A DNA stretch of 64,000 bases from an uncultured Clostridia bacterium (GCA_948473085.1 CAOKWH010000001.1:62001-126000); one strand, 5' to 3'; positions 42,869 to 52,612 are shown, numbered from the stretch's first letter. A program made the numbers and translations. Notes: generated by a model from the letters alone, not told the origin.

Positions 42869-44434
42869 TTATTTCTGTATTTGGGGCATTTTTTGGTACA
42901 GATTCCCCTTTTCGTTGGGATGTATCAGGCTCTTGCCGGTCATGGCAGACGGGCAGGGCAGCCCCATCAGTTCCAAAATAGTGGGGGCAATATCGGCCAG
43001 CCGCCCGCCAGCCCGCAGCGCTGCTTGGCTACCAACCAGCACCAACGGCACCGGGTTGGTGGTGTGGGCAGTCTTTGGCCCGCCTGCCTCGTCCAGCATT
43101 TCATCCGCATTGCCATGATCGGCTGTGACAAGGGCAGTCATGCCCGCCTGTACCGCAGCCTGCAGCACCTCGCCCAGGCAGGCATCCACCCTTTCCACTG
43201 CCCGGATGGCGGCGGGAATACTGCCAGTGTGCCCCACCATATCACAGTTGGCAAAGTTTAAAACAATCAGCGCATAGTTTTTGCTCTGTATGGCAGCCAC
43301 CACCCGCCGGGTCACCTCCGGGGCGCTCATCTCCGGCTGGAGATCGTAGGTGGCCACCTCCGGGGAGGGCACCAGAACCCGCTCCTCCCCCTCAAATGGC
43401 TCCTCCCGGCCACCACTAAAAAAGAAGGTGACATGGGCATATTTTTCTGTTTCGGCAATGCGCAGCTGGCTAAGGCCCTCTGCGGCCACAATCTCCCCCA
43501 GGGTCTGCTCCGGGCGCTCAGGCGGGAAAGCCACTGTCAGGCCGGGATAGGCTGCAAAACCATCGTCATACACAGTGGTGCATACATAGCAGAGGTTTTC
43601 TGCCCTGTGGCGGGCAAAGCCGGAAAAATCAGGCTGCATCAGCGCCCGGGTTATCTCCCGGGCCCGGTCTGGCCGGAAGTTAAAGCACACAACGCTGTCC
43701 CCATCTGCAATGCGCCCCCCTGGGCAGCAGGCAGCCGGCGGGATAAATTCATCCGTCTTATCCTGGGCATAGCAGCTGCGGATATACGCCAGCGGCTCTG
43801 CCCACTGGTCGGCAGGCTGGATCAGGGCATGGTAAGCCTGCTCTACCCGGTCCCAGCGGTTATCCCGGTCCATAGCATAGTAGCGGCCGCACAGGGTAGC
43901 CAGCTGGCCGGTGCCGTTTGCCTCAAGCTCCCGGAGCAAATCGGCCACAAAGCCCTCCCCTGAACGGGGCGGGCAGTCCCTGCCATCGGTGAAGGCATGG
44001 ATGTAGACCTGCTTTGCTCCCAGCTCCTTCACTGCCCGGAGCATGGCATACAGGTGGCTGTTGTGGCTATGCACACCTCCATCCGAGAGCAGCCCCATCA
44101 GGTGTAGCGCCCCGCCGGTTTTCCGGCAATGCTCCACAGCGGCAATCAGCGCCGGGTTTTCCTGCAGCTCCCCAGCCTGGGCTGCCCGGGTAATGCGGCT
44201 GAGCTCCTGGTAGACTACCCGGCCCGCGCCGATATTGGTATGCCCCACCTCGGAGTTGCCCATCTGCCCGGCGGGCAGGCCCACATCCTCTCCAGAGGCT
44301 GCCAATAGGGTGTTGGGGCATTCCCGCATCAGGCGGTCCATCACCGGGGTCTGTGCCTGGGCAATGGCATTTCCTGCCCCAGCCGGGGCGATGCCGTAGC
44401 CATCCAGTATAATTAGTATGGTACTGTTTTTCAA
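42869..44434 (-). CDS. gpmI: 2,3-bisphosphoglycerate-independent phosphoglycerate mutase
   Basis: Interconverts 3- and 2-phosphoglycerate with two manganese ions. 521 aa, slightly longer than the usual 510. Metal and phosphoserine sites are visible: ILIILDGYG, GNSEVGHTNIGAGRVVYQ (catalytic Ser), and VTADHGNADEM; NFRPDRAREIT and NFANCDMVGHTG are also present. The start is TTG 44434, with AGGGGGAAG 10 bases upstream. It follows tpiA by 15 bases in a glycolytic operon. Confidence 0.96.
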   Translation of the reverse strand: MKNSTILIILDGYGIAPAGAGNAIAQAQTPVMDRLMRECPNTLLAASGEDVGLPAGQMGNSEVGHTNIGAGRVVYQELSRITRAAQAGELQENPALIAAVEHCRKTGGALHLMGLLSDGGVHSHNSHLYAMLRAVKELGAKQVYIHAFTDGRDCPPRSGEGFVADLLRELEANGTGQLATLCGRYYAMDRDNRWDRVEQAYHALIQPADQWAEPLAYIRSCYAQDKTDEFIPPAACCPGGRIADGDSVVCFNFRPDRAREITRALMQPDFSGFARHRAENLCYVCTTVYDDGFAAYPGLTVAFPPERPEQTLGEIVAAEGLSQLRIAETEKYAHVTFFFSGGREEPFEGEERVLVPSPEVATYDLQPEMSAPEVTRRVVAAIQSKNYALIVLNFANCDMVGHTGSIPAAIRAVERVDACLGEVLQAAVQAGMTALVTADHGNADEMLDEAGGPKTAHTTNPVPLVLVGSQAALRAGGRLADIAPTILELMGLPCPSAMTGKSLIHPNEKGNLYQKMPQIQK

Positions 44435-44449
44435 AACCGGTCTTCCCCC

Positions 44450-45220
44450 TTAGTCCTGGCAGGCGTCCACAATGGCCCCAAAGCTGCCGGCCTTCAGTGA
44501 TGCCCCGCCAATCAGCCCGCCATCAATATCCGGCTGGGCCAGCAGTTCCCGGGCATTTTTCTCATTCATGCTGCCGCCATAGAGGATACGCAGTTTTTGT
44601 GCAGCAGGCGCTCCATATTGCTCGGCCACTGCCTGGCGCAGCGCCCCGCATACCCGGGCGGCCTCCTCTGCTGTGGCGGTCCGCCCGGTGCCAATGGCCC
44701 AAACCGGCTCGTAGGCAACCAGAACCCGCTCCAGCTCCTGCTCTGTAACCCCGGCCAGCCCGGCTGTGAGCTGGGCGGTACACTTTTCCAGCTCCTGCCC
44801 GGCATCCCGTTCGGTTAGGTTCTCCCCCACACAGAGGATGGCAGTCAGCCCAGCCTCCACAGCGGCTTTCAGGCGCTGGCCGGCTGTTTCGTCGGTTTCA
44901 CCAAAGTACTGCCGGCGCTCCGAGTGGCCGATGATAACATGGCTGCACCCGGTTTCGGCCAACATGGGGGCCGAAATCTCCCCGGTGTAGGCTCCGCTGG
45001 CAGCAAAGTGGCAGTTCTGGGCGCCCAGGGCGATACTGCTCCCCTTCAGCTTTTCTGCTGCCAGGGGGATATCCAGGAAGGGCACACACACCACCACCTC
45101 GCATACCGGCTGGGCAGGAATGGCCGAAAGCAGGGCATCCAGCAGCCCCCCAGCGGCAGCAGGGCCGTTGTTCATCTTCCAGTTACCCGCTATCACAGGC
45201 TTTCTCTTATTCTTCTCCAT
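44450..45220 (-). CDS. tpiA: Triosephosphate isomerase
   Basis: Interconverts dihydroxyacetone phosphate and glyceraldehyde 3-phosphate. 256 aa (beta/alpha)8 barrel. AGNWKMN holds the N-terminal Asn and Lys; the catalytic His is in IIGHSERRQYFGE and the Glu in VAYEPVWAIGTG; the phosphate loop is YGGSM...GGLIGGASL. GGAGGGAAC precedes the ATG. Confidence 0.97.
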   Translation of the reverse strand: MEKNKRKPVIAGNWKMNNGPAAAGGLLDALLSAIPAQPVCEVVVCVPFLDIPLAAEKLKGSSIALGAQNCHFAASGAYTGEISAPMLAETGCSHVIIGHSERRQYFGETDETAGQRLKAAVEAGLTAILCVGENLTERDAGQELEKCTAQLTAGLAGVTEQELERVLVAYEPVWAIGTGRTATAEEAARVCGALRQAVAEQYGAPAAQKLRILYGGSMNEKNARELLAQPDIDGGLIGGASLKAGSFGAIVDACQD

Positions 45221-45241
45221 CTTGTTCCCTCCATCCAGCTT

Positions 45242-46429
45242 TTAGGCATTTTCCAGGCAGGCAATGCCGGGCAGTTCAATCCCCTCCAAAAATTCCAGCG
45301 ATGCGCCGCCGCCGGTGGAGATATGGCTCATCCGGTCGGCAAAGCCCAGCTTGGCCACTGCCGCTGCCGAATCGCCGCCGCCAATGATGGACACTGCACC
45401 GCTTTCGGCCAGGGCCTTTGCCACCGCCTGGGTGCCTACGGCAAAGGCGGGCATCTCAAACACGCCCATTGGGCCATTCCAAACCACTGTGGCGGCCTCC
45501 TGGATAGCCTGGGCAAACAGCGCCTGGCTCTTTGGGCCAATATCCAGCCCCTGCCAACCCTCAGGGATCTCACCGGTGGGCACAACCTGTGTGTGGGCAT
45601 CGGCGGCAAAGGCATCCGCTGCCACTGTATCCACCGGCAGCAGGAAGCGCACACCCCGCTCCTGGGCCTTATCCAGCAGTTCCCGGGCCAATTCCAGCTT
45701 ATCCTCCTCGCAGATGGAATTGCCTATACTGCCCCCTTGGGCCTTGGCGAAGGTATAGGCCATGCCGCCGCCAATAATGATGGTGTCCACCTTTTCCAGC
45801 AGGCTTTGAATGACGCCAATTTTATCCGATACCTTGGCACCGCCCAGTACAGCCGCAAACGGCCGGTCGGGATCGGCCAAAGCCTTGCCCATAACGCTAA
45901 TTTCCTTTTTGATTAAAAAGCCGCAGACGGCCGGGAGATAATCGGCCACACCGGCAGTGGAGGCATGGGCCCGGTGGGAGGTGCCAAAGGCGTCGTTGAC
46001 ATAAATTTCTGCCAAATCGGCCAGTTCCTTTGCAAACACCGGATCGTTCTTCTCCTCCCGGGCATCAAAGCGCACATTTTCCAGCAGCATAACCTGGCCA
46101 TCCTGTAGCTTTTCTGCCAGGCTGTGGGCACTCTCCCCCACAATATCCGCCGCGAACTGCACCGGGCAACCCAGCAGGCGCTCCAACTCCCGGGCCACTG
46201 GGGCCAGGCTGTATTTGGGGTTTACCTGCCCCTTGGGGCGGCCCAGATGGGAGCATAGAATAACCCTGGCGCTATGCTCCATCAGATAGCGGATGGTGGG
46301 CAGCGCCTCCACAATGCGCTTATTGTCGGTGATAGCATCGCCCTCCAGCGGCACATTAAAATCGCAGCGTACCAGCACCCGTTTGCCGGCAGGGTCAATC
46401 TGTTCAATGGTTTTTTTGTTGTAATTCAT
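45242..46429 (-). CDS. pgk: Phosphoglycerate kinase
   Basis: Makes ATP from 1,3-bisphosphoglycerate. 395 aa. The substrate motif is [19 protein letters not shown] and [13 protein letters not shown] follow, and the nucleotide site is [11 protein letters not shown] and [12 protein letters not shown] 46429 is chosen because AAAGGAG sits eight bases before it; a TTG two codons upstream is less well placed. First of the pgk-tpiA-gpmI set; gap and eno are not in the window. Confidence 0.97.
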   Translation of the reverse strand: MNYNKKTIEQIDPAGKRVLVRCDFNVPLEGDAITDNKRIVEALPTIRYLMEHSARVILCSHLGRPKGQVNPKYSLAPVARELERLLGCPVQFAADIVGESAHSLAEKLQDGQVMLLENVRFDAREEKNDPVFAKELADLAEIYVNDAFGTSHRAHASTAGVADYLPAVCGFLIKKEISVMGKALADPDRPFAAVLGGAKVSDKIGVIQSLLEKVDTIIIGGGMAYTFAKAQGGSIGNSICEEDKLELARELLDKAQERGVRFLLPVDTVAADAFAADAHTQVVPTGEIPEGWQGLDIGPKSQALFAQAIQEAATVVWNGPMGVFEMPAFAVGTQAVAKALAESGAVSIIGGGDSAAAVAKLGFADRMSHISTGGGASLEFLEGIELPGIACLENA

Positions 46430-46475
46430 AGTCAAAGCTCCTTTTTCTATAGTCGATTTTTGGCCTCAGCTCACC

Positions 46476-46838
46476 CTACCGGGTAGATGACCGGCGGCGA
46501 ACCTTCACCTTAACAGCAGAGGGCTTGCGCTGTTGCAGAGGCGGCGTTACTTCTGGATCCGCTTGGGCAAAGTTGTCATACCGGCTGTTGATGTAGCGGT
46601 CAAACTCCTCATCCGGGGCCTCTTCCGGGAAGCTGAGGCTGTACAGCTCACAGGGGAAATCGGGGCAGCGGCCGCAGTGGGGCACCTTGGTTTCGGCAGC
46701 ACAGCTGACAAACGGGCAAACTTTTAGATTCATCTGGGCTGTCCAGGCCACCTGGCCCTTTACCGCCTGGCAGCCAGCACAGCGGCCAGGATACTGCTCG
46801 CACAAATCGCAGCGGTTTCCACAGCAGGATACCAGCAT
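46476..46838 (-). CDS. DUF3795 cysteine-rich protein
   Basis: 120 aa with cysteine motifs (CCGNRCDLC, GRCAGC, CPFVSC, HCGRCPDFPC) of the DUF3795 family, probably binding metal or an iron-sulfur cluster; function unknown. The tail is basic (VKVKVRRRSSTR). AAAGGAGATG precedes the ATG. It ends 46 bases before pgk with no terminator seen between, so it may be co-transcribed with the glycolytic genes. Confidence 0.82.
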   Translation of the reverse strand: MLVSCCGNRCDLCEQYPGRCAGCQAVKGQVAWTAQMNLKVCPFVSCAAETKVPHCGRCPDFPCELYSLSFPEEAPDEEFDRYINSRYDNFAQADPEVTPPLQQRKPSAVKVKVRRRSSTR

Positions 46839-46888
46839 TTTTCCATCTCCTTTGGGGCAAACTTGCAGGGTATATCTTTCTATCTCCT

Positions 46889-46917
46889 ATTGTACGGTAT
46901 GCCCACCCCTTTTTCAA
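46889..46917 (-). promoter_or_regulatory. Promoter of the DUF3795-pgk-tpiA-gpmI transcript
   Basis: On the - strand TTGAAA (46912-46917), 17-base spacer, TACAAT (46889-46894). Divergent from the copA promoter. Confidence 0.6.
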
Positions 46918-46930
46918 GCTGAAAAAGGGG
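46906..46930. promoter_or_regulatory. Perfect inverted repeat between divergent promoters
   Basis: 11-bp arms (46906-46916 and 46920-46930) around three bases. It covers the -35 of the DUF3795 promoter and ends one base before the copA -35. Operator-like; the binding protein is unknown. Confidence 0.45.
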
Positions 46931-46931
46931 A

Positions 46932-46959
46932 TTGACAATTTATACTTCTTGAGTATAAT
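46932..46959 (+). promoter_or_regulatory. Promoter of the copper operon
   Basis: Consensus TTGACA (46932-46937), 16-base spacer, TATAAT (46954-46959). The transcript start is expected near 46966, just before the CsoR-type palindrome. Confidence 0.85.
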
Positions 46960-46970
46960 ATAAACCAGAC

Positions 46971-46993
46971 ACCCCACCCCCAGGGGGAGGGGT
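46971..46993 (+). promoter_or_regulatory. CsoR-type copper operator
   Basis: Perfect palindrome centred on 46982: ACCCC-A-CCCCC-A-GGGGG-A-GGGGT. The layout and the G/C tracts match CsoR operators such as that of Mycobacterium tuberculosis. It covers about +5 to +28 of the transcript, where a bound repressor would block initiation; csoR is the last gene of this operon. Confidence 0.8.
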
Positions 46994-47015
46994 ACTCAAC
47001 AAACGAGGTGATACC

Positions 47016-50000
47016 ATGACTAAAAAGTTTAATGTTACCGGCATGACCTGTACAGCCTGCTCCTCCCATATCGAGCGGGCGCTTTCCAAAACCAATGGGG
47101 TTCGGTCGGTGAATGTAAACCTGCTTTCCAACAGCATGATGATCGACTATGACGAGGATACCCTGAGCCCCCGGGACATCTCCCGCATTGTAGAGGACGC
47201 CGGATATGGCGCCACCCCGGCGGACAGCGCCGGGAGCAAGGCCGCCCGGCCGGAACCGCCGGAAAACCTGACGCTAAAGGAAGCCGAACACAAGAAAAAG
47301 CAGTTTTTGCAGTCGCTGGTGTTTTTGGTGCCTCTGTTTTACATCTCGATGGGCAGCATGTTTGGCCTGCCGGTGCCCCAGTGGATGGACGGCATGCACA
47401 ACCCCCTGGCCTTTGCCTTCACCCAGCTGTTGCTGACCCTGCCGGTGCTGTACCTGAACCGCAACTACTTTTTCACCGGCTTTAAAACCCTGTGGCATCG
47501 CTCCCCCAATATGGATTCCCTCATTGCGGTGGGTTCCATGGCGGCACTGGTGTATGGCATCTATGCCATCTACCAAATTTCGTTTGCCATGGTGGCAATG
47601 GACCACGAAAAAATGATGCAGCACTCCATGGACCTCTATTTTGAATCTGCCGCCACCATCCTTACCCTGATTACCTTTGGCAAGTGGCTGGAGGCCCGCT
47701 CCAAGAGCAAGACCTCCGAGGCCATCTCCAAGCTGATGGATCTGGCCCCCAAGAGCGCTGTGGTGCTCCGGGGCGGCGCCGAGGTGGAAATCCCGGTGGA
47801 GGAGGTGCAATCCGGGGATATTGTTATCATCCGGCCCGGGCAGAGTATCCCGGTGGATGGCGTGATTATTGAGGGCAGCTCCTCGGTGGACGAATCGGCT
47901 CTGACCGGTGAGAGTATCCCGGTGGAGAAGAATGTGGACGACCGGGTGATTGCCGCCACAGTAAACAAAAGCGGCTTTCTCAAGTTCCGGGCCACCCGAG
48001 TGGGGGACGACACCACCCTGGCCCAGATTATCCGGCTGGTGGAGGAGGCCTCTTCCTCCAAGGCACCCATTGCCCAGCTGGCCGACAAGGTGGCCTCGGT
48101 ATTTGTGCCTGCTGTTATGAGCATTTCGGCCATTACCATTGTGGTGTGGCTGCTGCTGGGAGCCGGGTTTGATTTTGCCCTGAATATGGGCATCTCGGTG
48201 CTGGTTATCTCCTGCCCCTGCGCTTTGGGCCTGGCCACACCGGTGGCCATCATGGTGGGCACCGGCAAGGGCGCTGAAAACGGCATCCTCATTAAGAGCG
48301 CCGAAAGTTTGGAAACCGCCCACCTGATTGACACCGTTATCCTGGACAAAACCGGCACCGTCACCGAGGGCAAGCCCCAGGTTACCGACATCATCACCGC
48401 CGGCGAAACGGATGAAAACACACTGATTGCCCTGGCAGCCGCAGTGGAACAGCGCTCCGAGCACCCGCTGGCCGAAGCCATTGTCCAGCACGCCGCAGAG
48501 CTGGGGCTGGCTGTGGCCGAATCCCAGAACTTCGGCGCCACTGCCGGGCAGGGAGTGTATGCCGATGTACAGGGCAGCACCATCTATGCCGGCAACCAGA
48601 AAATGATGGCCGAAATAGGCGCTGCCGCCGCTCAGCTGGAGACCGAAGCCGACCGGCTGGCCCAGGATGGCAAAACCCCGCTCTACTTTGCCAAAAAGCA
48701 GGGGGAAACGGTTCAGATGCTGGGCATTGTAGCTGTGGCCGATGTTGTCAAGCCCACCAGCCAGCGGGCTATTGCCGAGCTGAAAAAGCTGGGGATTGAT
48801 GTTGTCATGCTCACCGGCGACAACAAAAAGACCGCCGCCGCCATCCAGCGCCAGATGGGCATTGACCGGGTAGTGGCCGAGGTACTGCCCCAGGACAAGG
48901 AACAGGAGGTGCGCAAACTCCAGGAGGAGGGCAAAAAGGTGGCCATGATAGGCGATGGCATCAACGACGCACCGGCACTGGCCCGGGCCGATGTGGGCAT
49001 TGCCATTGGCGCCGGCACCGATGTGGCCATTGAATCCGCCGATATTGTACTGATGAAAAGCGACCTGCTGGACGCTGTGGCCGCCATAGAGCTGAGCAAG
49101 GCCGTTATCCGCAACATCAAGCAGAACCTGTTCTGGGCCTTCTTCTACAACACGGTAGGCATTCCGCTGGCAGCAGGTGTATTCTATTCCTTTGGGCTGA
49201 AACTGAACCCCATGTTTGCCGCTGCGGCCATGAGCTTCAGCTCGGTAAGTGTTGTCAGCAACGCCCTGCGTTTAAAGCTGTTTAAGCCCAGCGTTTCGGC
49301 CGCCGACCTTCCCCTTCCGGCCAAATCCCAGGAAGTTAAGCCGGTCTTCCCTGCCGCTCCTGCGCAGCCGGAGCCGATTGCCGAAAAAATAATGGTGGTG
49401 GAGGGCATGACCTGCTCCCACTGCTCCGGACGGGTGGAAAAAGCCCTGAATGCCATCCCCGGTATACAGGCCACTGTTGACCTGGAAGCCAAAACTGCCG
49501 CAATCCAGCTGTTCCAGCCTGTGGAGGATGCTGTACTCCAAAATGCAGTGACCGAGGCCGGTTACACTGTCCTTTCCATTGCCAACTCTGCCTGCCCTGC
49601 CGCTCCTGCGCGGCCGGAGCCGATTGCCGAAAAAATAATGGTGGTGGAGGGCATGACCTGCTCCCACTGCTCCAGGCGGGTGGAAAAAGCCCTGAATGCC
49701 ATCCCCGGCGTGCAGGCCACTGTTGACCTGGAAGCCAAAACTGCTTTTATAAAACTATATCGTCCCATAACTGACGACGAACTGACCCAAGCGGTAACCG
49801 AGGCCGGCTATACGGTGGTTTCCATCGCCAGCCCCGACACCATACAAAACACTCAATGTAAAGGAGAATGCACCATGACAAAGAAGATTGTAATTGAAGG
49901 AATGATGTGCGGCCACTGCTCCGCCGCTGTTGAAAAGGCCCTGAATGCCATCCCCGGTGTACAGGCTGCTGTTGACCTGTCCGCTAAGACTGCCACTGTC

Positions 50001-50081
50001 ACCCTGTCCGGCGAAGTGGCTGACGAGCTGTTGGCCAAGGCAGTGACCGATGCCGGTTACACTGTCGTTTCCATTGGCTAA
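47016..50081 (+). CDS. copA: Copper-exporting P1B-type ATPase CopA with C-terminal HMA repeats and fused CopZ
   Basis: Pumps Cu(I) out of the cell. At 1021 aa it is about 200 aa longer than usual. Order: one N-terminal HMA domain (GMTCTAC, about 9-15), eight membrane helices, actuator loop LTGES, CPC metal site (Cys400-Pro-Cys402), phosphorylation motif DKTGT (Asp444), [14 protein letters not shown]. Three further HMA domains follow at the C-terminus, with CxxC at 800/803, 882/885 and 965/968. The last one (from Met954) is a complete CopZ chaperone with its own ribosome binding site. CopA proteins usually carry one or two HMA domains at the N-terminus. Controlled by the promoter and CsoR box just upstream. 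Confidence 0.95.
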   Translation: MTKKFNVTGMTCTACSSHIERALSKTNGVRSVNVNLLSNSMMIDYDEDTLSPRDISRIVEDAGYGATPADSAGSKAARPEPPENLTLKEAEHKKKQFLQSLVFLVPLFYISMGSMFGLPVPQWMDGMHNPLAFAFTQLLLTLPVLYLNRNYFFTGFKTLWHRSPNMDSLIAVGSMAALVYGIYAIYQISFAMVAMDHEKMMQHSMDLYFESAATILTLITFGKWLEARSKSKTSEAISKLMDLAPKSAVVLRGGAEVEIPVEEVQSGDIVIIRPGQSIPVDGVIIEGSSSVDESALTGESIPVEKNVDDRVIAATVNKSGFLKFRATRVGDDTTLAQIIRLVEEASSSKAPIAQLADKVASVFVPAVMSISAITIVVWLLLGAGFDFALNMGISVLVISCPCALGLATPVAIMVGTGKGAENGILIKSAESLETAHLIDTVILDKTGTVTEGKPQVTDIITAGETDENTLIALAAAVEQRSEHPLAEAIVQHAAELGLAVAESQNFGATAGQGVYADVQGSTIYAGNQKMMAEIGAAAAQLETEADRLAQDGKTPLYFAKKQGETVQMLGIVAVADVVKPTSQRAIAELKKLGIDVVMLTGDNKKTAAAIQRQMGIDRVVAEVLPQDKEQEVRKLQEEGKKVAMIGDGINDAPALARADVGIAIGAGTDVAIESADIVLMKSDLLDAVAAIELSKAVIRNIKQNLFWAFFYNTVGIPLAAGVFYSFGLKLNPMFAAAAMSFSSVSVVSNALRLKLFKPSVSAADLPLPAKSQEVKPVFPAAPAQPEPIAEKIMVVEGMTCSHCSGRVEKALNAIPGIQATVDLEAKTAAIQLFQPVEDAVLQNAVTEAGYTVLSIANSACPAAPARPEPIAEKIMVVEGMTCSHCSRRVEKALNAIPGVQATVDLEAKTAFIKLYRPITDDELTQAVTEAGYTVVSIASPDTIQNTQCKGECTMTKKIVIEGMMCGHCSAAVEKALNAIPGVQAAVDLSAKTATVTLSGEVADELLAKAVTDAGYTVVSIG
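49349..49744 (+). repeat. Duplicated HMA-domain DNA in copA
   Basis: About 150 bp at 49349-49498 recur at 49595-49744 (offset 246 bp, 82 codons) with only a few mismatches. They encode the linker [20 protein letters not shown] and most of an HMA domain. A shorter similar stretch is found in the copZ part. The near identity points to recent domain duplication or gene conversion. Confidence 0.85.
49875..50081 (+). CDS. copZ: Copper chaperone CopZ, nested in frame in the 3' end of copA
   Basis: 68-aa HMA protein ([20 protein letters not shown]..., CxxC at 12/15), the size and form of a free CopZ. AAAGGAG lies eight bases before ATG 49875, as good a ribosome binding site as any in the window. 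No stop codon separates it from copA, so it is readable both as the CopA C-terminus and as a free chaperone. A soluble CopZ produced by internal initiation is an inference. Confidence 0.7.
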   Translation: MTKKIVIEGMMCGHCSAAVEKALNAIPGVQAAVDLSAKTATVTLSGEVADELLAKAVTDAGYTVVSIG

Positions 50082-50087
50082 GCTGCG

Positions 50088-50360
50088 ATGAAGGCTGACA
50101 GAGAAAAGGTTGTCCCCCTGCTGAAAACCGCCCGCGGCCAGCTGGACGGCATTTTAAAGATGATTGAGGATGACCGCTATTGTATCGACATTTCCAATCA
50201 GGTGCTGGCCACCATCTCCCTGCTGAACAAGGCAAACCGGGAAATTATCCGGGGGCATATCTCCGGCTGTGTGCAGGATTCCTTTGCTGCCGGCACCCCG
50301 GAGGAGCAGGAAGCCAAAATTGGCGAGGTTATGGCCGTGATTGAAAAAATGTCCAGATAA
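50088..50360 (+). CDS. csoR: Copper-sensing transcriptional repressor CsoR
   Basis: 90-aa all-helical repressor released from DNA by Cu(I). The Cys-His-Cys copper ligands are present: Cys32 in RYCIDISNQ, His57 and Cys61 in GHISGCV. It starts seven bases after copA/copZ with no clear ribosome binding site of its own, so translation is probably coupled. The matching palindrome lies at 46971. Confidence 0.94.
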   Translation: MKADREKVVPLLKTARGQLDGILKMIEDDRYCIDISNQVLATISLLNKANREIIRGHISGCVQDSFAAGTPEEQEAKIGEVMAVIEKMSR

Positions 50361-50364
50361 AACA

Positions 50365-50401
50365 AAAAGGGCCTTTCCGGTTTGACCGGAAAGGCCCTTT
50401 T
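50365..50401. terminator. Bidirectional terminator after csoR
   Basis: Perfect 17-bp stem (50365-50381 with 50385-50401, loop 3) with A4/T4 ends, between convergent genes. Confidence 0.9.
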
Positions 50402-50420
50402 ATGTTGCATGCTGCTGGGC

Positions 50421-52487
50421 TTACTCAGCCAACTTGGCAGCCTCGGCAATTACCTTTTCTTCCAACTGCTTGGGCAGCAGCTCATACCGGGCAAATTCCA
50501 GCTGGAAACTGCCTCTGCCTTGTGTAATGGAACGAAGGGTAACGGTAAAGTCGCTCATCTCGCTCATGGGCACCTCGCTCTGGATGATGGTCAGGCCCTT
50601 GCCTGCCGGTTCCATACCCAGTACACGCCCGCGGCGCTTGTTCAAATCACCCATAATATCGCCGGTATAGGTATCCGGTACTGTAACGCTCAAGGTGCCA
50701 ATGGGCTCCAGAATAGCGGGGGCTGCCTGAGGCAGAGCCGTCTTATAGGCAATGGCCGCCGCCATTTTAAACGCCATTTCGGAGGAATCCACCGGATGGT
50801 AGGAGCCATCCAACAGGGTGGCCTTGAGGCCCACAACCGGGTAACCGGCCAGCACGCCCTTCTGCACACTCTCCTGCAAGCCCTTTTCCACAGCGGGGAA
50901 GTAATTTTTGGGCACAGCGCCGCCAAATACCTTCTCCTCGAATACCAGGCCCTCGCTGTCACAGGGTTCAAATTCAATCCACACATCGCCAAACTGGCCG
51001 TGGCCGCCGGACTGCTTCTTGTGGCGTCCCTGCACCTTCACCTTTTTCTGGATGGTTTCCCGATAGGGTACACGGGCGGCCTCCAGGCTGATTTCCACAC
51101 CAAACTTGCTCTTTAGCTTGGATACAATCACATCCAGGTGCTGCTCGCCCAGGCCGGTGATAATCTGCTGCTTGGTTTCGGCATCCTGCCGGAAGGTGGC
51201 GGTGGGATCCTCCTCCATCAGGCGCTGCATCCCCTGGGCCACCTTGCCCTCATCCCCCTTGTTTTTAGCTACAACGGCCATAGAAAGGGTGGGATTGGGG
51301 AATTTCATCTCGGCAAAACGCACCTTGCGGGAAGCCTCGCACAGGGTATCACCGGTAACAGCCTCTGCCAGCTTGGTAATCGCGCCAATATCGCCGGCAG
51401 AAATGATGGTGGTATCCTCCTGCTTTTTGCCCCGGGTGTGCAGCAGCTTACCCAGCCGCTCCACCGAACCGGTGCGCATATTGATAAGCTCACTGTCCGC
51501 TGTAATTTTGCCCGAAACAACCTTGACATAGGAGAGCTTGCCCACAAATGGGTCGGCAATGGTTTTAAATACAAATACAGCAGTGGGGGCCTCGTCGGTG
51601 CAGTCGATGAGCACCTCTTCCCCAGCCTCATCTGTGGCGGGCAGGCCGGCGCTTTCGTAAGCCGAGGGCAGATGGTCGGCAATGGCGTCCAGCAGCATGT
51701 CCATACCATCCATTGTAACGGCAGAGCCACAGAACACCGGCGCGATGGAACCGCTCTTAACACCCTGATGGATGCCGTGCAGAATCTCATCCCGGGTGAA
51801 CTGCTCGCCGGAAAAGTACTTTTCAAACAGCTCTTCATCCGTTTCGGCAATGGCCTCGGATATGGCGGCGGAAAGGCCCTCCAGCCGGTGCCCGGTATCG
51901 GGCATATCCGTCCCGCTAATCTCGCCGTTGGTATATGTATAGGCCTTATTGTCAATCAGGTTGATGTAGCACAGAACCTTGCCATCCTCCATATAAGGAA
52001 CCACCAGCGGGCAGACACTGGGGCCAAAGCTGGCTTTCAGCTGCTCCAGCACCTTGTAAAAATCCACATGCTCCATATCCATCTGGGTGACAAAGAACAT
52101 CTTGGCCTTGCCCATGCTGTCGGCCAGGGCATAGGCCTTCTCGGTGCCCACTTCCACGCCGCTGCGGCCGGATACTGCAATCAGCACGCTTTCGGCGGCG
52201 GTAATGCCCTCGTACATGCCGCCCTCAAAGTCGAACAAGCCGGGGGTGTCTATCAGGTTAATTTTGGTGCTTCCCCAGGCAAACGGCGCCACTGTGGAAG
52301 AAACCGAAACCTTTCTTTTAATCTCCTCAGGGTCAAAATCGCAGACTGTGTTGCCCTCCGCCACCTTGCCAAAGCGGTCGGAATAACCGGTTTTAAAAAG
52401 CAACGCTTCGGCAAGGGTGGTCTTACCGCTGGAACTATGCCCAGCCAGTGCAACATTTCTTATTTTACCTGCCAAATACTGTTTCAT
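50421..52487 (-). CDS. EF-G paralogue (elongation factor G-like GTPase)
   Basis: From ATG 52487 a 688-aa protein with the five-domain layout of EF-G. It belongs to the EF-G-like group of clostridia, not the main fusA (no rpsL/rpsG/tuf neighbours). P-loop GHSSSGKTT (Lys22). The G3 motif is DTPGL in place of DTPGH, so the catalytic His is missing. The G4 motif reads TQMD in place of NKMD, which normally sets guanine specificity. Later EF-G blocks (GLGEQHLDVI, GGHGQFGDVWI, RGRVLGME) are intact. Role unknown. Confidence 0.88.
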   Translation of the reverse strand: MKQYLAGKIRNVALAGHSSSGKTTLAEALLFKTGYSDRFGKVAEGNTVCDFDPEEIKRKVSVSSTVAPFAWGSTKINLIDTPGLFDFEGGMYEGITAAESVLIAVSGRSGVEVGTEKAYALADSMGKAKMFFVTQMDMEHVDFYKVLEQLKASFGPSVCPLVVPYMEDGKVLCYINLIDNKAYTYTNGEISGTDMPDTGHRLEGLSAAISEAIAETDEELFEKYFSGEQFTRDEILHGIHQGVKSGSIAPVFCGSAVTMDGMDMLLDAIADHLPSAYESAGLPATDEAGEEVLIDCTDEAPTAVFVFKTIADPFVGKLSYVKVVSGKITADSELINMRTGSVERLGKLLHTRGKKQEDTTIISAGDIGAITKLAEAVTGDTLCEASRKVRFAEMKFPNPTLSMAVVAKNKGDEGKVAQGMQRLMEEDPTATFRQDAETKQQIITGLGEQHLDVIVSKLKSKFGVEISLEAARVPYRETIQKKVKVQGRHKKQSGGHGQFGDVWIEFEPCDSEGLVFEEKVFGGAVPKNYFPAVEKGLQESVQKGVLAGYPVVGLKATLLDGSYHPVDSSEMAFKMAAAIAYKTALPQAAPAILEPIGTLSVTVPDTYTGDIMGDLNKRRGRVLGMEPAGKGLTIIQSEVPMSEMSDFTVTLRSITQGRGSFQLEFARYELLPKQLEEKVIAEAAKLAE

Positions 52488-52612
52488 AGGCTTGTATCGC
52501 CCCTTTCCATTTTTTATTAAAAGACCATTTGCAGCAAAAGGCACAATCATTGCTGAAATATATTGTATATTTTCGATAATACACAGACCAGTCCTTCAAT
52601 AATTATAGCTTT

